The notes: a model not told the origin generated them from the sequence alone. Positions 21,977 through 32,385 are shown, numbered from the stretch's first letter. The stretch is 64,000 nucleotides of DNA from Kitagawia praeruptora (GCA_037693485.1 CM075344.1:18622501-18686500); one strand, 5' to 3'. Numbers and translations: made by a program.

Positions 21977-24900
21977 CTAACTTGTGTTAAGCATTCCCAA
22001 TTCACCAACCAACCTATTGAATGTTACTTCATCAAGAGGTTTGGTGAATATATCTGCAATTTGTTGCATTGTGGGCACGAAATGTAGCTCCACAGTCCCC
22101 TCCTCAACATGTTCTCTTATGAAATGATACCTGATGTCAATGTGCTTGGTTCTTGAGTGATCTACAGGATTGTTGGTTATGGCAATGGCACTTGTGTTGT
22201 CACACATAATTGGAATTTTCTTGTGCTCCATGCCATAATCCTTCAATTGGTTCCTCATCCACAGTATTTGAGCTACACAGCTTCCAGCAGCAATGTACTC
22301 AGCTTCAGCAGTAGAAGTAGATACTGTATGTTGCTTTTTACTTTGCCAGGACACCAATCTTCTGCCAAGAAATTGACAAGCACCAGATGTGCTTTTCCTA
22401 TCAATCCTGCAACCTGCATAATCTGAATCCGTATAGCCAATTAGATTAAAACCTGTATCTCTTGGGTACCAAATCCCTAGATTTGGTGTGCCCTTGAGAT
22501 ACCTAAAAATTCTTTTGACGGCTACGAGATGTGATTCTCTAGGATCCGCTTGGAACCTTGCACATAAACAAGTTGCGAACATTATGTCTGGTCTACTTGC
22601 AGTTAAATAGAGAAGTGAGCCAATCATACCTCGATAGCTTGTGATGTCAACTGATTTACCTGATTTGTCTTCATCAAGCTTCGTGGCTGTTGCCATGGGA
22701 GTCTTAGCTGCTGATGCATCTTCTAGATTATACTTCTTGAGTAAATCTCTGACGTACTTGGATTGACAGATAAAGATACCATCTTTTCTCTGACTGATCT
22801 GTAATCCAAGGAAGAAAGACAGCTCTCCCATCATGCTCATCTCGTATTTGTCTTGCATTAGCTTAGCAAATTTCTCGCACAAGCGCTCATTCGATGACCC
22901 AAAGATAATATCGTCCACATAGACTTGAACAAGTATTAGATCATTCTTCACATTCTTATAGAACAATGTTTTGTCAATTACTCCCCTAGTAAAGCCACTT
23001 TCAATTAAGAATACGGATAGGGTTTCATACCAACATCTTGGGGATTGCCTGAGGCCATAGACAGATTTGAAGAGAAGATACACAAAATCTACAAGTTCTG
23101 GATCAATGAAGCCAGGCGGCTGTTCCAGATACACTTCTTCTTCTAACTCTCCGTTCAGGAAGGCACTTTTCACATCCATCTGGAAAACCTTGAAGTTCTT
23201 ATGTGCTGCAAATGCCAAAAACATCCTGACTGCCTCAAGTCTTGCAACTGGTGCATAGGTCTCATCATAATCAATTCCTTCTTGCTGAGAATAACCTTTT
23301 GCAACCAAACGAGCCTTGTTTCGTGTTACAAGTCCGTTTTCATCCATTTTATTTCTGAATACCCACCTAGCTCCAATTACTGATTTGTTCTTTGGTCGGG
23401 GTACCAGTTTCCAAACTTTCTGCCTTTCAAACTGATTGAGTTCCTCTTGCATTGCAATCACCCAATCAGCATCACCAAGAGCTTCTTCTATTTCTTTAGG
23501 TTCAAGCTTGGATAAGAACCCAGAATATAAGCAAATATTAGCCAGGTCAGCTCTTGCATTTCTTCTAGTAGACACACCAGCATCTGGATCACCAATAATT
23601 AATTCAAACGGATGGTCTCTATTCCATACCCGTTCTCTTGGAAATTGTCTTGATGATTCAGCGTGACTTTCTGAGTTGTGGTGCTGACTACTTTGATCAC
23701 TTTCACTAACTCCCCCTGAGTTAGTGCCAGCTCCTACAGAACTAGAGTCAACTCGACTCGAGCCTTGAACAGTAGTCCTTGAGCTGCTATTTACTCCCCC
23801 TGAGTTGTTGCCGGTTCGTACTGAAGAAGTCTCTCCTGATCTTGTAGAATTAGCTTGTTCACTAGACTCAGGTTCTTCACGTACACTTGGAACATTTAAT
23901 GGGACAACCAACTCAGGTTCATCTTCAAGTTCTTCTAAGTCCAGATTCTGAAATTTTAGGGACTCAGGTTCACTAGAATCTCTTGAAATTGAAGAGAGTT
24001 TGGTATCGTCGAATCTGACGTTGTAGCTTTCAGTCACTTTTCGATCATTCACTAAGAACACCCTATAAGCTGCCACCACATCTGTGGAGTAACCAACAAA
24101 GATTCCTTCACGAGCTTTTGCTGCAAACTTACCTAGATTTTCATCATCTATAAGTACATAGCATTTTGCTCCAAAGACATGAAAGTATTTGATTGTTGGT
24201 CTTCTGCCGTTCATTAGTTCACATGGTGTCTTTTCTTTATCTTTTATGATCAAGGATCGATTTTGAGTGTAACACACGGTACTCACTGCTTCTGCCCAGA
24301 AGTACAAAGGAAGTTTCGAATCATACAACAAAGTTCTTGCTGCTTCAACCAATGTTCTATTCTTCCTTTCAACTACTCCATTCTGTTGTGGAGTTCTCGG
24401 GGCTGAATACTGACGACGTATTCCCTTAGATACACAGAAGTCATTTAACACTGCGTTTTTGAATTCAGTGCCATTGTCTGATCTAATCGTCTTCACAGTA
24501 AGTGTTGAAACATTCTCAATTTGAGTGATGTGATCAATGATTAAGAAAGGTACTTCGTCTTTCGTCATTGCGAACAATACCCATGTATACTTGGAGAAGT
24601 CATCCACGATTACCAATGCATATCTTTTCCTAGACAAAGATAGGACATTCACTGGGCTGAACAAATCCATATGAAGAAGTTGTAGAGGCTCAGTAATACT
24701 AGAAATTTCTTTGCTTTTATGCGATGCTCGCTTCGACTTTCCCATTTCACAAGCTTCACAGAGTCCTTTCGGAGCGAACTCCATTTGAGGTAGATCTCTC
24801 ACCAATTCTCGCCTCGCGAGAGCATTCATCGTTTTGAAGTTTAAGTGAGATAGCTTTTTGTGCCATAACCAGCTTTCATCATCCGAAGCTTTGCTGTAGA

Positions 24901-25330
24901 AACAGGTGACTTCATTCTGATTTGCTGAATCCATGTCTGCAACAAAAAGATCTGCCTTTCGAACTCCTCTCAAAGCCAGTGAGCCTTCCTTGATGTGAGT
25001 GATTGATACACCTTTCTTGTTGAAGAAAATTTCGTAACCTTTGTCACAGAATTGACTGATACTCAACAAATTATGCTTTAATCCCTCAACATAGGAAATA
25101 TCTTCAATGATGACATTGCCAGTTTTCAGTTTGCCATATCCCTTTGTCACACCTATGCTGTCATCTCCAAAGGTAACATAAGGGCCAGCCTTCATAACCA
25201 ACTCTGTAAGCAGGGACTTGTTTCCAGTCATATGCCTCGATGCTCCACTGTCTAGCACCCATATAACTTTATTTATTTTCTGCTTAATGCCCTGCAATGA
25301 CAGATTGGTTAGACATTCTTCGGAACCCAA
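21977..25330 (-). CDS. pol: Sirevirus B pol polyprotein (protease, integrase, RT, RNase H)
   Basis: 1117 codons in a frame shifted -1 from gag and overlapping it by about 20 bases. Numbering from the first codon of the open stretch (a TTG): protease VLDSGASRHMTG (D27); GAG-pre-integrase zinc motif H157, H162, C191, C194; integrase D222, D285, E321 (D-63-D-35-E counting) with SDNGTEF and PQQNGVVERKN; Ser-rich linker ~450-560; RT from ~620 with FQMDVKSAFLNG and YVDD at 804-807; RNase H to the C-terminus with ADIFTKPLD. The first in-frame ATG (residue 34) is after the protease Asp, so translation must come from gag by frameshift or an alternative route. No stop or missing catalytic residue. Confidence 0.95.
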   Translation of the reverse strand: MGSEECLTNLSLQGIKQKINKVIWVLDSGASRHMTGNKSLLTELVMKAGPYVTFGDDSIGVTKGYGKLKTGNVIIEDISYVEGLKHNLLSISQFCDKGYEIFFNKKGVSITHIKEGSLALRGVRKADLFVADMDSANQNEVTCFYSKASDDESWLWHKKLSHLNFKTMNALARRELVRDLPQMEFAPKGLCEACEMGKSKRASHKSKEISSITEPLQLLHMDLFSPVNVLSLSRKRYALVIVDDFSKYTWVLFAMTKDEVPFLIIDHITQIENVSTLTVKTIRSDNGTEFKNAVLNDFCVSKGIRRQYSAPRTPQQNGVVERKNRTLVEAARTLLYDSKLPLYFWAEAVSTVCYTQNRSLIIKDKEKTPCELMNGRRPTIKYFHVFGAKCYVLIDDENLGKFAAKAREGIFVGYSTDVVAAYRVFLVNDRKVTESYNVRFDDTKLSSISRDSSEPESLKFQNLDLEELEDEPELVVPLNVPSVREEPESSEQANSTRSGETSSVRTGNNSGGVNSSSRTTVQGSSRVDSSSVGAGTNSGGVSESDQSSQHHNSESHAESSRQFPRERVWNRDHPFELIIGDPDAGVSTRRNARADLANICLYSGFLSKLEPKEIEEALGDADWVIAMQEELNQFERQKVWKLVPRPKNKSVIGARWVFRNKMDENGLVTRNKARLVAKGYSQQEGIDYDETYAPVARLEAVRMFLAFAAHKNFKVFQMDVKSAFLNGELEEEVYLEQPPGFIDPELVDFVYLLFKSVYGLRQSPRCWYETLSVFLIESGFTRGVIDKTLFYKNVKNDLILVQVYVDDIIFGSSNERLCEKFAKLMQDKYEMSMMGELSFFLGLQISQRKDGIFICQSKYVRDLLKKYNLEDASAAKTPMATATKLDEDKSGKSVDITSYRGMIGSLLYLTASRPDIMFATCLCARFQADPRESHLVAVKRIFRYLKGTPNLGIWYPRDTGFNLIGYTDSDYAGCRIDRKSTSGACQFLGRRLVSWQSKKQHTVSTSTAEAEYIAAGSCVAQILWMRNQLKDYGMEHKKIPIMCDNTSAIAITNNPVDHSRTKHIDIRYHFIREHVEEGTVELHFVPTMQQIADIFTKPLDEVTFNRLVGELGMLNTS

Positions 25331-27738
25331 CTTTGATTGGGCCCGGCTTTTCGATAAGATCGATAATCAACAGATTTAACAACAGAAGATGCACTTTTCT
25401 TAACATTACTAGAGCTTTCGACTTCCTCCTTTCCTTTCTCTGACTTGACAGATTTGTCAGTCTTAGGAGAAGGTTTGTCACTCCTAACTTTAGGAGGACT
25501 GACAGTCTTGGCTCTCACATGCTTCTTTTTGATGTTTGAACTAGCAGCAGTATTTGAGCATGACTGGCTAGATGCATTCATTAAATTCACAAAAGTTTGC
25601 ATGATATTAAAAGTACATGGCATACAATTAGGTTGACCACACTGTGCATGATTCTGATGCAGATTATTCATTGTATGTGTGGTAGGCATGGCATGTGCAG
25701 CATTACATGCATAAGAAAGATGTTCAGTAGATTTACAGTGATAACATGCTTTCTTTAATCGTTCAGCCTTAACCTCTTTTATGCCTTTCTTCCCTTGTTG
25801 TTTAACAGCCTTAGCTCCTAATCCTGGTCTAGATTCATCTCTAGGAAAATTGATTTTAACTTGTTTGATAGGAGTTATAGGTTGTGCTTTCTGGCGATCT
25901 TCCATCTCAATCTCATATCTAGCTATTAATTCAGTCTCTTCTTCTTCTATTCTAGGAACAAGATGTTTGTAGATGGGTTTGACAGAAGATTTAAGAATGC
26001 TAGGAATTTCCTTTTTAAGGTCACTGGAACTAGGGTCGATAATTCTCTTGCCTTCTTTCTTAGAAAGATCAGAATAATCAAGTCCTATACCTACTCCAGT
26101 TATCTTCTTAAATACGTCATTATCTACATACACTTTACTAGCAGCTAGTTTGTAAGCTTCGCATTTAGTTTCTAACTCAGCTAGTTTGTTCCTTAAACAT
26201 GATTCTATTTCTTCCTTAAGGACGAGCTTGTGTTCCAAAGATTTAATAAAATCTCTTAGGGAAGTATCTACAGTGCAAGCAGCCTCTAACTCTTCCACTT
26301 TTGCCTCAAGCATTCTGCTTTTGGCGACAAGTGTTTTCTGTTCCTTTTGAGAAGTGTCTAGGCTTTTGCACAACATGTAGATCTCTTCGCTAAGAGCCCC
26401 GTTCTGTTCCTTATAATCATCAATAGACATTTCTACTTTAAGGGTTAGAACTGGTACCTCTGGTTCCTCTGATGTCTCAGCCATGAGCGCAAAGTTTGCT
26501 ACATGAGTAACATCTTCCTCATCTGAATCATCCCAAGCTCTTCCTTCTGTTACTACTAAAGCTCGTTTACCATGTTTTTCTTTCACCAGCGATTCATACT
26601 TGCTTTTGAGGGCTTCAAATGTCTCTTTTGGATAAGTCTGTTTAGGCTTTTTGCAGTCCGAGGCAAAATGTCCAGGTTCACCACAATTATAGCAATTGAA
26701 CTTCATTTTGAAATCCAACGGAGATTTGTAGCTGGTACTCTTGCCTTTGCTTTTGTAGCCTGATGAACTACCACCACCCTTAGCAGCCCGATAGTAAGAT
26801 GAAGAATTTCTCTGTGGTCGGTTGCTCTTTCTGAATCTCATGTTGCTGAACTTCCTTGCCATGTATGCCACGACACTATCGTCCATGTTGTCCAGCTCTT
26901 CTTGGGTGAAGTAGTCATCATCACTGTTAGATGCACACTCGTCATCATTTTCAACTTGATGTGGTGCATGTGATGATTTAGGCTTTGCTGCAACCATTGC
27001 CTTCTTAGGCTCTTCCTCATCAGCAACTAATCCTGATGCAGTTTTTTTTCCTTTTGAATCATTGTCCCATGCTTGATCTTGAAGTGTTTCCAGCTCATAG
27101 GTCTTTAGAATTCCATAATATTCTTCCAGAGAAGTTGTATGCAAATCTCTGGTTTCTCTGATTGCGTAGACCCTATGTTCAATGCTCTTTGGCTGGTTCC
27201 TCAGATATCTCGTATTGGTCTCAACCATGGGGAGAGTTACACCTCTCAGATTCAAATCCAATACCAACTGACTGAATCGTAGATAGACATCTGTTATGCT
27301 TTCTCCTTTTCTTATTCTAAAGGTGTCATACTCCATCTTGAGTATAAGTGTCTTGTTGCTTCTAACCTCTGCAGATCCTTCCATGACAACTTCTATCTTG
27401 TCCCAAATCTTCTTTGCTGTATTCAAACCTTTGACTATGTTGAACATTTCATGATCAAGAGATTCCATCAAGGTTTGTCTTACAGAAGTATCATAAGCTA
27501 TTTGCTCCTTGTCAGCATCCGTAAAGTCCGCTGCCTTTTTAGGCTCAGACCGAGCAGGTATAACCTCCTCTCCTTCCGTACGCTCAGGAATAGCTTTCAT
27601 TGGAACAAATTTACCCTTTTCAAGGACTTCCAGATACTCAGGGTTAATAGTCTCTAAGTAGAGTCTCATTCTGAAAACCCATTCTTCATAGTGATCTCGG
27701 TTGAACATTGGGATCTTGAAAGAATTTTTAGGAGCCAT
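25309..27738 (-). CDS. gag: Sirevirus B gag, 809 aa
   Basis: ATG at 27738 (MAPKNSFKIPMF...), stop TAA at 25309-25311. Residues numbered from this ATG. The N-terminal copia gag domain includes FNRDHYEEWVFRMRLYL, IWDKIEVVMEG and ITDVYLRFSQLVLDLNL. The first CCHC zinc knuckle CYNCGEPGHFASDC is at ~349-362. A coiled-coil region (~435-535, rich in Leu/Glu/Lys heptads) follows, then a second variant knuckle CYHCKSTEHLSYAC (~665-678) and a basic Lys/Ser tail. The large size, central coiled coil and extra Cys-His box are Sirevirus gag features. Sequence 5' of the ATG is still open (from a GTG at 27753), but ATG is the plausible start. Confidence 0.93.
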   Translation of the reverse strand: MAPKNSFKIPMFNRDHYEEWVFRMRLYLETINPEYLEVLEKGKFVPMKAIPERTEGEEVIPARSEPKKAADFTDADKEQIAYDTSVRQTLMESLDHEMFNIVKGLNTAKKIWDKIEVVMEGSAEVRSNKTLILKMEYDTFRIRKGESITDVYLRFSQLVLDLNLRGVTLPMVETNTRYLRNQPKSIEHRVYAIRETRDLHTTSLEEYYGILKTYELETLQDQAWDNDSKGKKTASGLVADEEEPKKAMVAAKPKSSHAPHQVENDDECASNSDDDYFTQEELDNMDDSVVAYMARKFSNMRFRKSNRPQRNSSSYYRAAKGGGSSSGYKSKGKSTSYKSPLDFKMKFNCYNCGEPGHFASDCKKPKQTYPKETFEALKSKYESLVKEKHGKRALVVTEGRAWDDSDEEDVTHVANFALMAETSEEPEVPVLTLKVEMSIDDYKEQNGALSEEIYMLCKSLDTSQKEQKTLVAKSRMLEAKVEELEAACTVDTSLRDFIKSLEHKLVLKEEIESCLRNKLAELETKCEAYKLAASKVYVDNDVFKKITGVGIGLDYSDLSKKEGKRIIDPSSSDLKKEIPSILKSSVKPIYKHLVPRIEEEETELIARYEIEMEDRQKAQPITPIKQVKINFPRDESRPGLGAKAVKQQGKKGIKEVKAERLKKACYHCKSTEHLSYACNAAHAMPTTHTMNNLHQNHAQCGQPNCMPCTFNIMQTFVNLMNASSQSCSNTAASSNIKKKHVRAKTVSPPKVRSDKPSPKTDKSVKSEKGKEEVESSSNVKKSASSVVKSVDYRSYRKAGPNQSWVPKNV

Positions 27739-28454
27739 TTCAAATCTTGTCACTAAAAATTTCTAAGTACCCAAGACTAGGCTATGTAGAATATCTATGT
27801 AGAACTTCTGCCAAGTCGAAATTTCTCTAAGTAGAAATTTTGCTCAAGTCGAAATTTCTCTAAGTAGAAATTGTCCAAGTCGAAATTCACCAAGTAGAAA
27901 TTGTCAAGTCGAAATTCTATGTAGAAAATCTCAAGTAGAAATTCTATGTAGAACTTTTGTCCTTAGAAAAATTTTCTGCAGATTACTTTTAATATTGAAT
28001 AAACAATACCATCACTTTAACACTCTTTTTGACTTTTGATTACTTTACACGCCGAAAGTAACTAACCCACTTGCAAAGCACTGAGTACACTTTCTTTTGC
28101 TTTCGGCCAAGGATTAATAATCAAATCAAAAGTACAAAAACACCTTTTTGACTATCTTATTTGTTTGAAAAAGGAGATCAAAAAGTTGCTGGGTTATCTT
28201 CTTTGATAAGAACAGATGATGAACACTCAAGAACACCAAATATCAATGAACCCAGATTAATTCACAAAAATTAATTAAAATACACCCAAGCTAAATAATC
28301 ACACCTGGAGTATTTAAATAATTTTTCTGGATGAGTTTTCACTAGAAACGAATTAAAGCACACTTTTCGAAAAAATGAAAAGTAGATCTAGAAAATGAAA
28401 ACTCACGATTCTTCTACCAAACACAAGGATCTATGTTTTGTATGTTAAACATCC
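27739..28454 (-). repeat. Sirevirus B 5' leader with AAGTCGAAATT repeats
   Basis: Untranslated leader between primer site and gag. Between about 27790 and 27965 it carries roughly ten alternating copies of AAGTCGAAATT and AAGTAGAAATT, the same word family as in the LTR U3 and in the pol-ORF3 spacer. The remainder is AT-rich with no ORF. Confidence 0.8.
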
Positions 28455-28466
28455 GCTCTGATACCA
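28455..28466 (-). other. Primer binding site of Sirevirus B
   Basis: Minus strand TGGTATCAGAGC, complementary to initiator Met tRNA 3' end, two bases inside the 5' LTR. Confidence 0.95.
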
Positions 28467-28468
28467 AT

Positions 28469-29525
28469 TGTTAGGTCCAAATGTGTTGTAGAGGGGGGGT
28501 GAATACAACTTTTCGATTATGAGAAGCAATAAATACGATGCAATAAATGAACACACAGATTCAAGGAATATATTTCTTTATATATAACTTGAAAAGGTTG
28601 CTACAACATTCATTACAAAGTATAACAGAAGTTCAGAGAGAAGTGAATGATTCTAAGCTCTGTGAATATACTCTCTCTCTTTCTCTTGTGTTTTTCTCAA
28701 TATTGCTCACTAACTAAAAACATTACACAAGTGCTTCTATTTATACTACATGTAATCTATGTCCTGTAGTCTTCAAAGACTAAGATGTACGTGGCCCAAT
28801 GATGTCCACATAAATCTTGTCTTATCTTGAAAGCTTGGAAATCTGCCAATCAGAAGATGCCATGTGTCATGTTGAAGCTGCACTCTAAGTAGAACTTCTA
28901 CTTGAGAATTTCTACTTAGCCATCTCGAAATTTCTAAGTCGAACTTCTACTTAGAAATATTCTACTTGGCCATCCAGAACATTTGGTACTTAGAAAATAT
29001 TCTGGTCTTCAACTTGAAACTTCAATGCACATCTTGAGCTTGTGATATCTTCATGTCTTCTTTATTCTTCAGCAAGCTCTTGAACATGGATCTTTATTAC
29101 TGACATAAACTTGCTATCAATGTCCTGACACTTGATGCACTGGTCTGGTTCATAAGTGACTAGTCTTGATAGTGTTTCTGCTTCTTGAATAAATTACCAT
29201 ATTCACTTAGTAACTTGGCTTTCCAATATTCGCTTTCCTTCTTGTTCACTTGAAATCAATTGGTCTTGTTGATACTGATAGTTATGATCTTGAATCTCGA
29301 ATTCTCAAATCACTGAGGCCTGAACAACTTTGACTTGAACTTCTCTCAATGATTTCTTCTTGGCTTGATCATAGTTAACATGTTCAATTGTATCAATTAC
29401 CTTGTCTTCATTTAGTGTTGATTTCTTGTGACTTCTTGTTCTTGATTGTCTTCTGGTTAAGTATCTTTTCTTTTAGTTGGGTTACATTAGTTATAGTGTT
29501 ACAAGTTTATACACTCTGCCTTTCA
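28469..29525 (-). repeat. 5' LTR of Sirevirus B, 1057 bp
   Basis: Same sequence as 14994-16050 as far as I can read. Promoter TATAAATAG on the minus strand at 28737-28745. Followed on the right by ACCTC and host pseudogene sequence. Confidence 0.96.
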
Positions 29526-29790
29526 ACCTCAATGAGGTTTTTGTCAGTGATGAGCTTGTTAAATATCAAAGTTCCAGTTTTGTCACTGCAAAGCACGTCC
29601 ATTCTAAGAAAAACTGACAGGTTTCCTTAGTCATTTCATTCCACAAAAACAACTTGAGGTACAACCCAAAATAACTTGCTCAGGAATTTCGTCAAACAAC
29701 TTGAGGGTCTTAACTAGCAGTGATTCCATCCACAGAGACCCCAAAAACCACCGACAGACTTTATGTTTAACTACTCATAAAGAAACATAG
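29526..29790 (-). pseudogene. Chimeric pseudogene copy 1, part upstream of the Sirevirus insertion
   Basis: The minus strand continues the 14522-14993 pseudogene. It contains the region encoding a DKTGTLT P-type ATPase phosphorylation motif (minus strand at about 29577-29597). Compared with 60360-60839 it has lost about 100 bp (the stretch between the ATPase motif and the CQFFLEMGNEEE segment) and another piece further upstream. This copy was therefore already eroded, independently of the transposon. Confidence 0.65.
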
Positions 29791-30059
29791 AATGATGTAC
29801 AACCTGTTCTAATTTGAGGTAATGTTGTACGGATCGACAATTCCGTAGTTTAGGTATTTTATCAAACAGTTAATTGAATCAACCAACAATACAACTACCC
29901 CATATAATGAACCGTAAACTGTCCGTAAGGTTATTGATAAGTTTGCAAAACATAAAACTTAACGCCATTGTTACACAAATATATATAACCACTAGAGAAA
30001 GAATGGAGAGAACAAAAATGGTTACATTTCTCACTTGCCCTTAATAACAAGAATGCACG

Positions 30060-30430
30060 AATGTAATTAAATATCTCAGCTGTTACTTGGCAGAAAACAA
30101 ATCTCCGATGTTCACATTTGAGGAATGTAATTGTTTGATGTAGAGAGAAATTTACAACAGTAAAAGTGCACTCTTTCTTGAGTACTTATTTACAACAAGA
30201 CTCTAGACTGAACTCGCAGTTTTAGTCTTATCCTGAGGCTCTACTTCTTCAATTCTCTCTGATTCTCCAGCACAGAAAATTTGTAACATACATGAATGTA
30301 ATTAAATATATCTGCTGCTTAGCAAAAAACAAATCTCCGATGTTCACATTTGAGGAATGTAATTGTTTGATGTAGAGAGAAATTTACAACAGTAAAAGTG
30401 CACTCTTTAGTCTGTTTTTGAGTGATACCA
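30060..30430. repeat. Imperfect tandem duplication, ~235-bp unit
   Basis: ATGTAATTAAATAT... through AAAAGTGCACTCTTT is present at 30061 and again from 30296, offset 235 bp. The unit includes a mutated copy of the last NLR exon's 3' end (30190-30270, compare 30430-30510). The paralogue at 61020-61190 has only one copy, so the duplication is local and recent. Confidence 0.85.
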
Positions 30431-30437
30431 ATGGCCT

Positions 30438-30674
30438 CTAGTCTGAACTCTCAGTTTCAGTCTTATTTTCCTGAGCCTCTACTTCTTCAATTCTCTCTGA
30501 TTCAGCCCTTACATCCTCAAAGATGTGTTCCAACAATGGGCAATCATATACGTTCACCTGCTCCTGCTTTAAAGCCGGCACATGGAGTTCAAAATTTGCA
30601 CCATCAAAAAGCCTTTTGAGCTGAGGCAAGCATCCAAGAAAAATTGACGAGAGTTGAGGGAGTGTGAGTGGAAC
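30438..30674 (-). pseudogene. NLR last exon (LRR tail)
   Basis: Acceptor CTGTAG|GTTCC at 30674/30675. Encodes VPLTLPQLSSIFLGCLPQLK... then RLFDGANFEL, CPLLEHIFEDVR and a Glu/Ser-rich end, stop at 30438-30440. The paralogous exon is at 61182-61410. Confidence 0.75.
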
Positions 30675-30707
30675 CTACAGAAATCAATATACATTTAACA
30701 TTTATGT

Positions 30708-30843
30708 AAAAAAAATGCAAACGCAACGTACTCAGTATATCCCGTGTAACACGGGGTCTGAGGAGGGTAAGATAGTACGCAGCCTTGCCCCTACGCATGC
30801 GTAGGATTGGGCACCTTAACCACTGTGCCAACTCAACCCCTTT
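30708..30843 (-). mobile_element. tRNA-derived SINE, 136 bp
   Basis: Flanked by a perfect 17-bp direct repeat, ACATTTAACATTTATGT, at 30691-30707 and 30844-30860. The minus strand starts with GGGGTTGAGTTGGCACAGTGG, which includes an A-box-like TGGCACAGTGG, has a Pol III-type body and ends in a T run. Lies in an NLR intron and is absent from the paralogous copy near 61426-61435. Confidence 0.85.
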
Positions 30844-30878
30844 ACATTTAACATTTATGTGTGTGTAAGAAATATAAT

Positions 30879-31069
30879 GGAAAATGCTAGGTAGCTCAAA
30901 TTGGTACCCCAAATTCCTTTCCCAAATGACATGACAAGTAATTATTGGTTATAATTATAATGGGTCTGCCAGGGCCATCCAATTAAAATATTTCAAAATG
31001 CCAATTAATTAATGCCACATCATTTGATGTCAAAATTTGGTACCCAATTTGGGGTCTGTAGCATTACTC
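30879..31069. mobile_element. 191-bp MITE with 9-bp target duplication (copy 1)
   Basis: Flanked by AAATATAAT (30870-30878, 31070-31078). Imperfect inverted ends GGAAAATGCT / AGCATTACTC. Same length and internal sequence (GGTACC, GCCAGGG, ATTATAATTATA motifs) as the copy at 43944-44134, in the opposite orientation. A nine-base duplication suggests the Mutator superfamily. Absent from the paralogue at 61445-61453. Confidence 0.85.
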
Positions 31070-31112
31070 AAATATAATTGTTGGAACTGAGTCAGTTAGC
31101 ATTATATAAATA

Positions 31113-32366
31113 GGGTCTTGCTCAGGTGAGAACTCCCATTTATGGTGAGATATGAGATCTAATCCTAGCCACTCATTTAAAAATATTATATTCATCTCTT
31201 ATCATTCATTTTAAATTTTAATATTTTAATATTTATATTTGTGATTTCATCATCTTCTTTCTAATTCAACCACCCACCACCACCAGCAACCACCACGGCA
31301 ACCACCACTACCTCCGGCGATCACCAGAAAATCACCACCGGCAAACATAAAATCACCACCGCCAAACCAGAAATCACCACCAAAAACACAAAAATCACCA
31401 CCGGAAAATACAAAATCACCACCGGAAAACGAAAAATCACCACCGAAAAATTAAATATGGAGCTCGAAAATCACCACAAATTCACTACGTCATCTCCTTC
31501 ACCAACCACCACTGCCTATCTTCATCTTCTCCGACGAGCCACCGATCGGAAAAATCACTGTTTGTCTCCCTCACTACACACACGCACAAACACACACTCA
31601 ATATCTCCCCCTCTCTCATTTGCACCTTCTTCCTCTCCTTCCTCTTCCTCCATTCGTTCACCACCCTCACCACCATCTCGTTTTTCTGCTATCTCGCCGG
31701 CATACAAACACACACACGCATATACACACTTAATCATACAGAATCACTCATGTCGACGCCCTCAATCTCTCTCACCCTCTTTTTCTCACATTCCCCCACT
31801 GTAGCGCCGCCCCCGACCTTCGCCACCGGCGACCCAACTGTCGTGGTGGTTCTCGGTGCTCTGGTCATTATCTAACCATAAAACTTATATGAAAATACTC
31901 CTTTCATCCTCCTCTATCTAACTATATCATCAATTTTAATTACACAATCCCATATTCAAAATCCCCAATTCAATAGTAAAACCTAATTTTCCTATCTTTT
32001 CAATTGGGTCTAAATTAAACCCACATCCAGGTGATAGTGAGTCGTAGTATGAGTGGGTGTGATTTTTGGTGTTGAAGCAGGTGGTGATTTTGTGTTTTTC
32101 ACTGATGATTTTGTATTTTCCGGTGGTGATTAATGGTGGCGGCGGTGGCAGCATGGTTGAAGGGCAGTGGGGGGATGGGTGGGTGGGAGGGGGAAGGGTG
32201 TCGTGGGGTGGGGGGAGCACGGGTGTATTTACAGTGCAGTGTGTGTCATGTATGTATATTTATTAGTTTAATTTGTATGGCTAGGATTTAAATGTTTAAA
32301 AATTGTGGGGCTGAGATTAGATCTCAGTTCTCACAATAATAAGGGGTTCTCACATGAGCAAAACCC
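31113..32366. mobile_element. Non-autonomous Mutator-like element, 1254 bp
   Basis: Inverted ends GGGTCTTGCTCAGGTGAGAAC / GTTCTCACATGAGCAAAACCC, flanked by TATATAAATA (31103-31112 and 32367-32376). The empty site is at 61478-61487. The interior is unusually GC-rich and CCACCA-rich, with a 115-codon Ser/Pro/His-rich ORF (31457-31804, +) that looks like low-complexity sequence rather than a known protein. No transposase. It may have captured host DNA. Confidence 0.8.
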
Positions 32367-32385
32367 TATATAAATATATGCATAC

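Larger units (their letters stand above)
14994..29525 (-). mobile_element. Complete Sirevirus (Ty1/copia) copy B, 14,532 bp
   Basis: Full-length element: 5' LTR (28469-29525), Met-tRNA primer site, leader, gag, pol in a -1 overlapping frame, repeat-rich spacer, 1329-codon third ORF, polypurine tract, 3' LTR (14994-16050). Flanked by the 5-bp target duplication ACCTC (14989-14993 and 29526-29530). Both LTRs are 1057 bp and I saw no difference on reading them through, so the insertion is recent. The unoccupied target, with a single ACCTC, is preserved in the paralogous segment at 60373-60377. All ORFs appear unbroken, so it is a candidate for a still-mobile element. Confidence 0.97.

Noticed and set aside
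25284..25481. Small extra ORF at the gag-pol junction
   Set aside because: It lies in the third frame over gag and pol and has no own features; a shadow ORF.
27790..27965. CRISPR-like array of alternating repeats in the Sirevirus leader
   Set aside because: Repeats are about 11 bp, degenerate, with irregular short gaps, in a plant retrotransposon leader; not a CRISPR array.
31457..31804. Secreted or proline-rich peptide gene
   Set aside because: Low-complexity Ser/Pro/His/Thr coding inside a non-autonomous Mutator-like element, no recognisable domain, shadow ORFs on the opposite strand.
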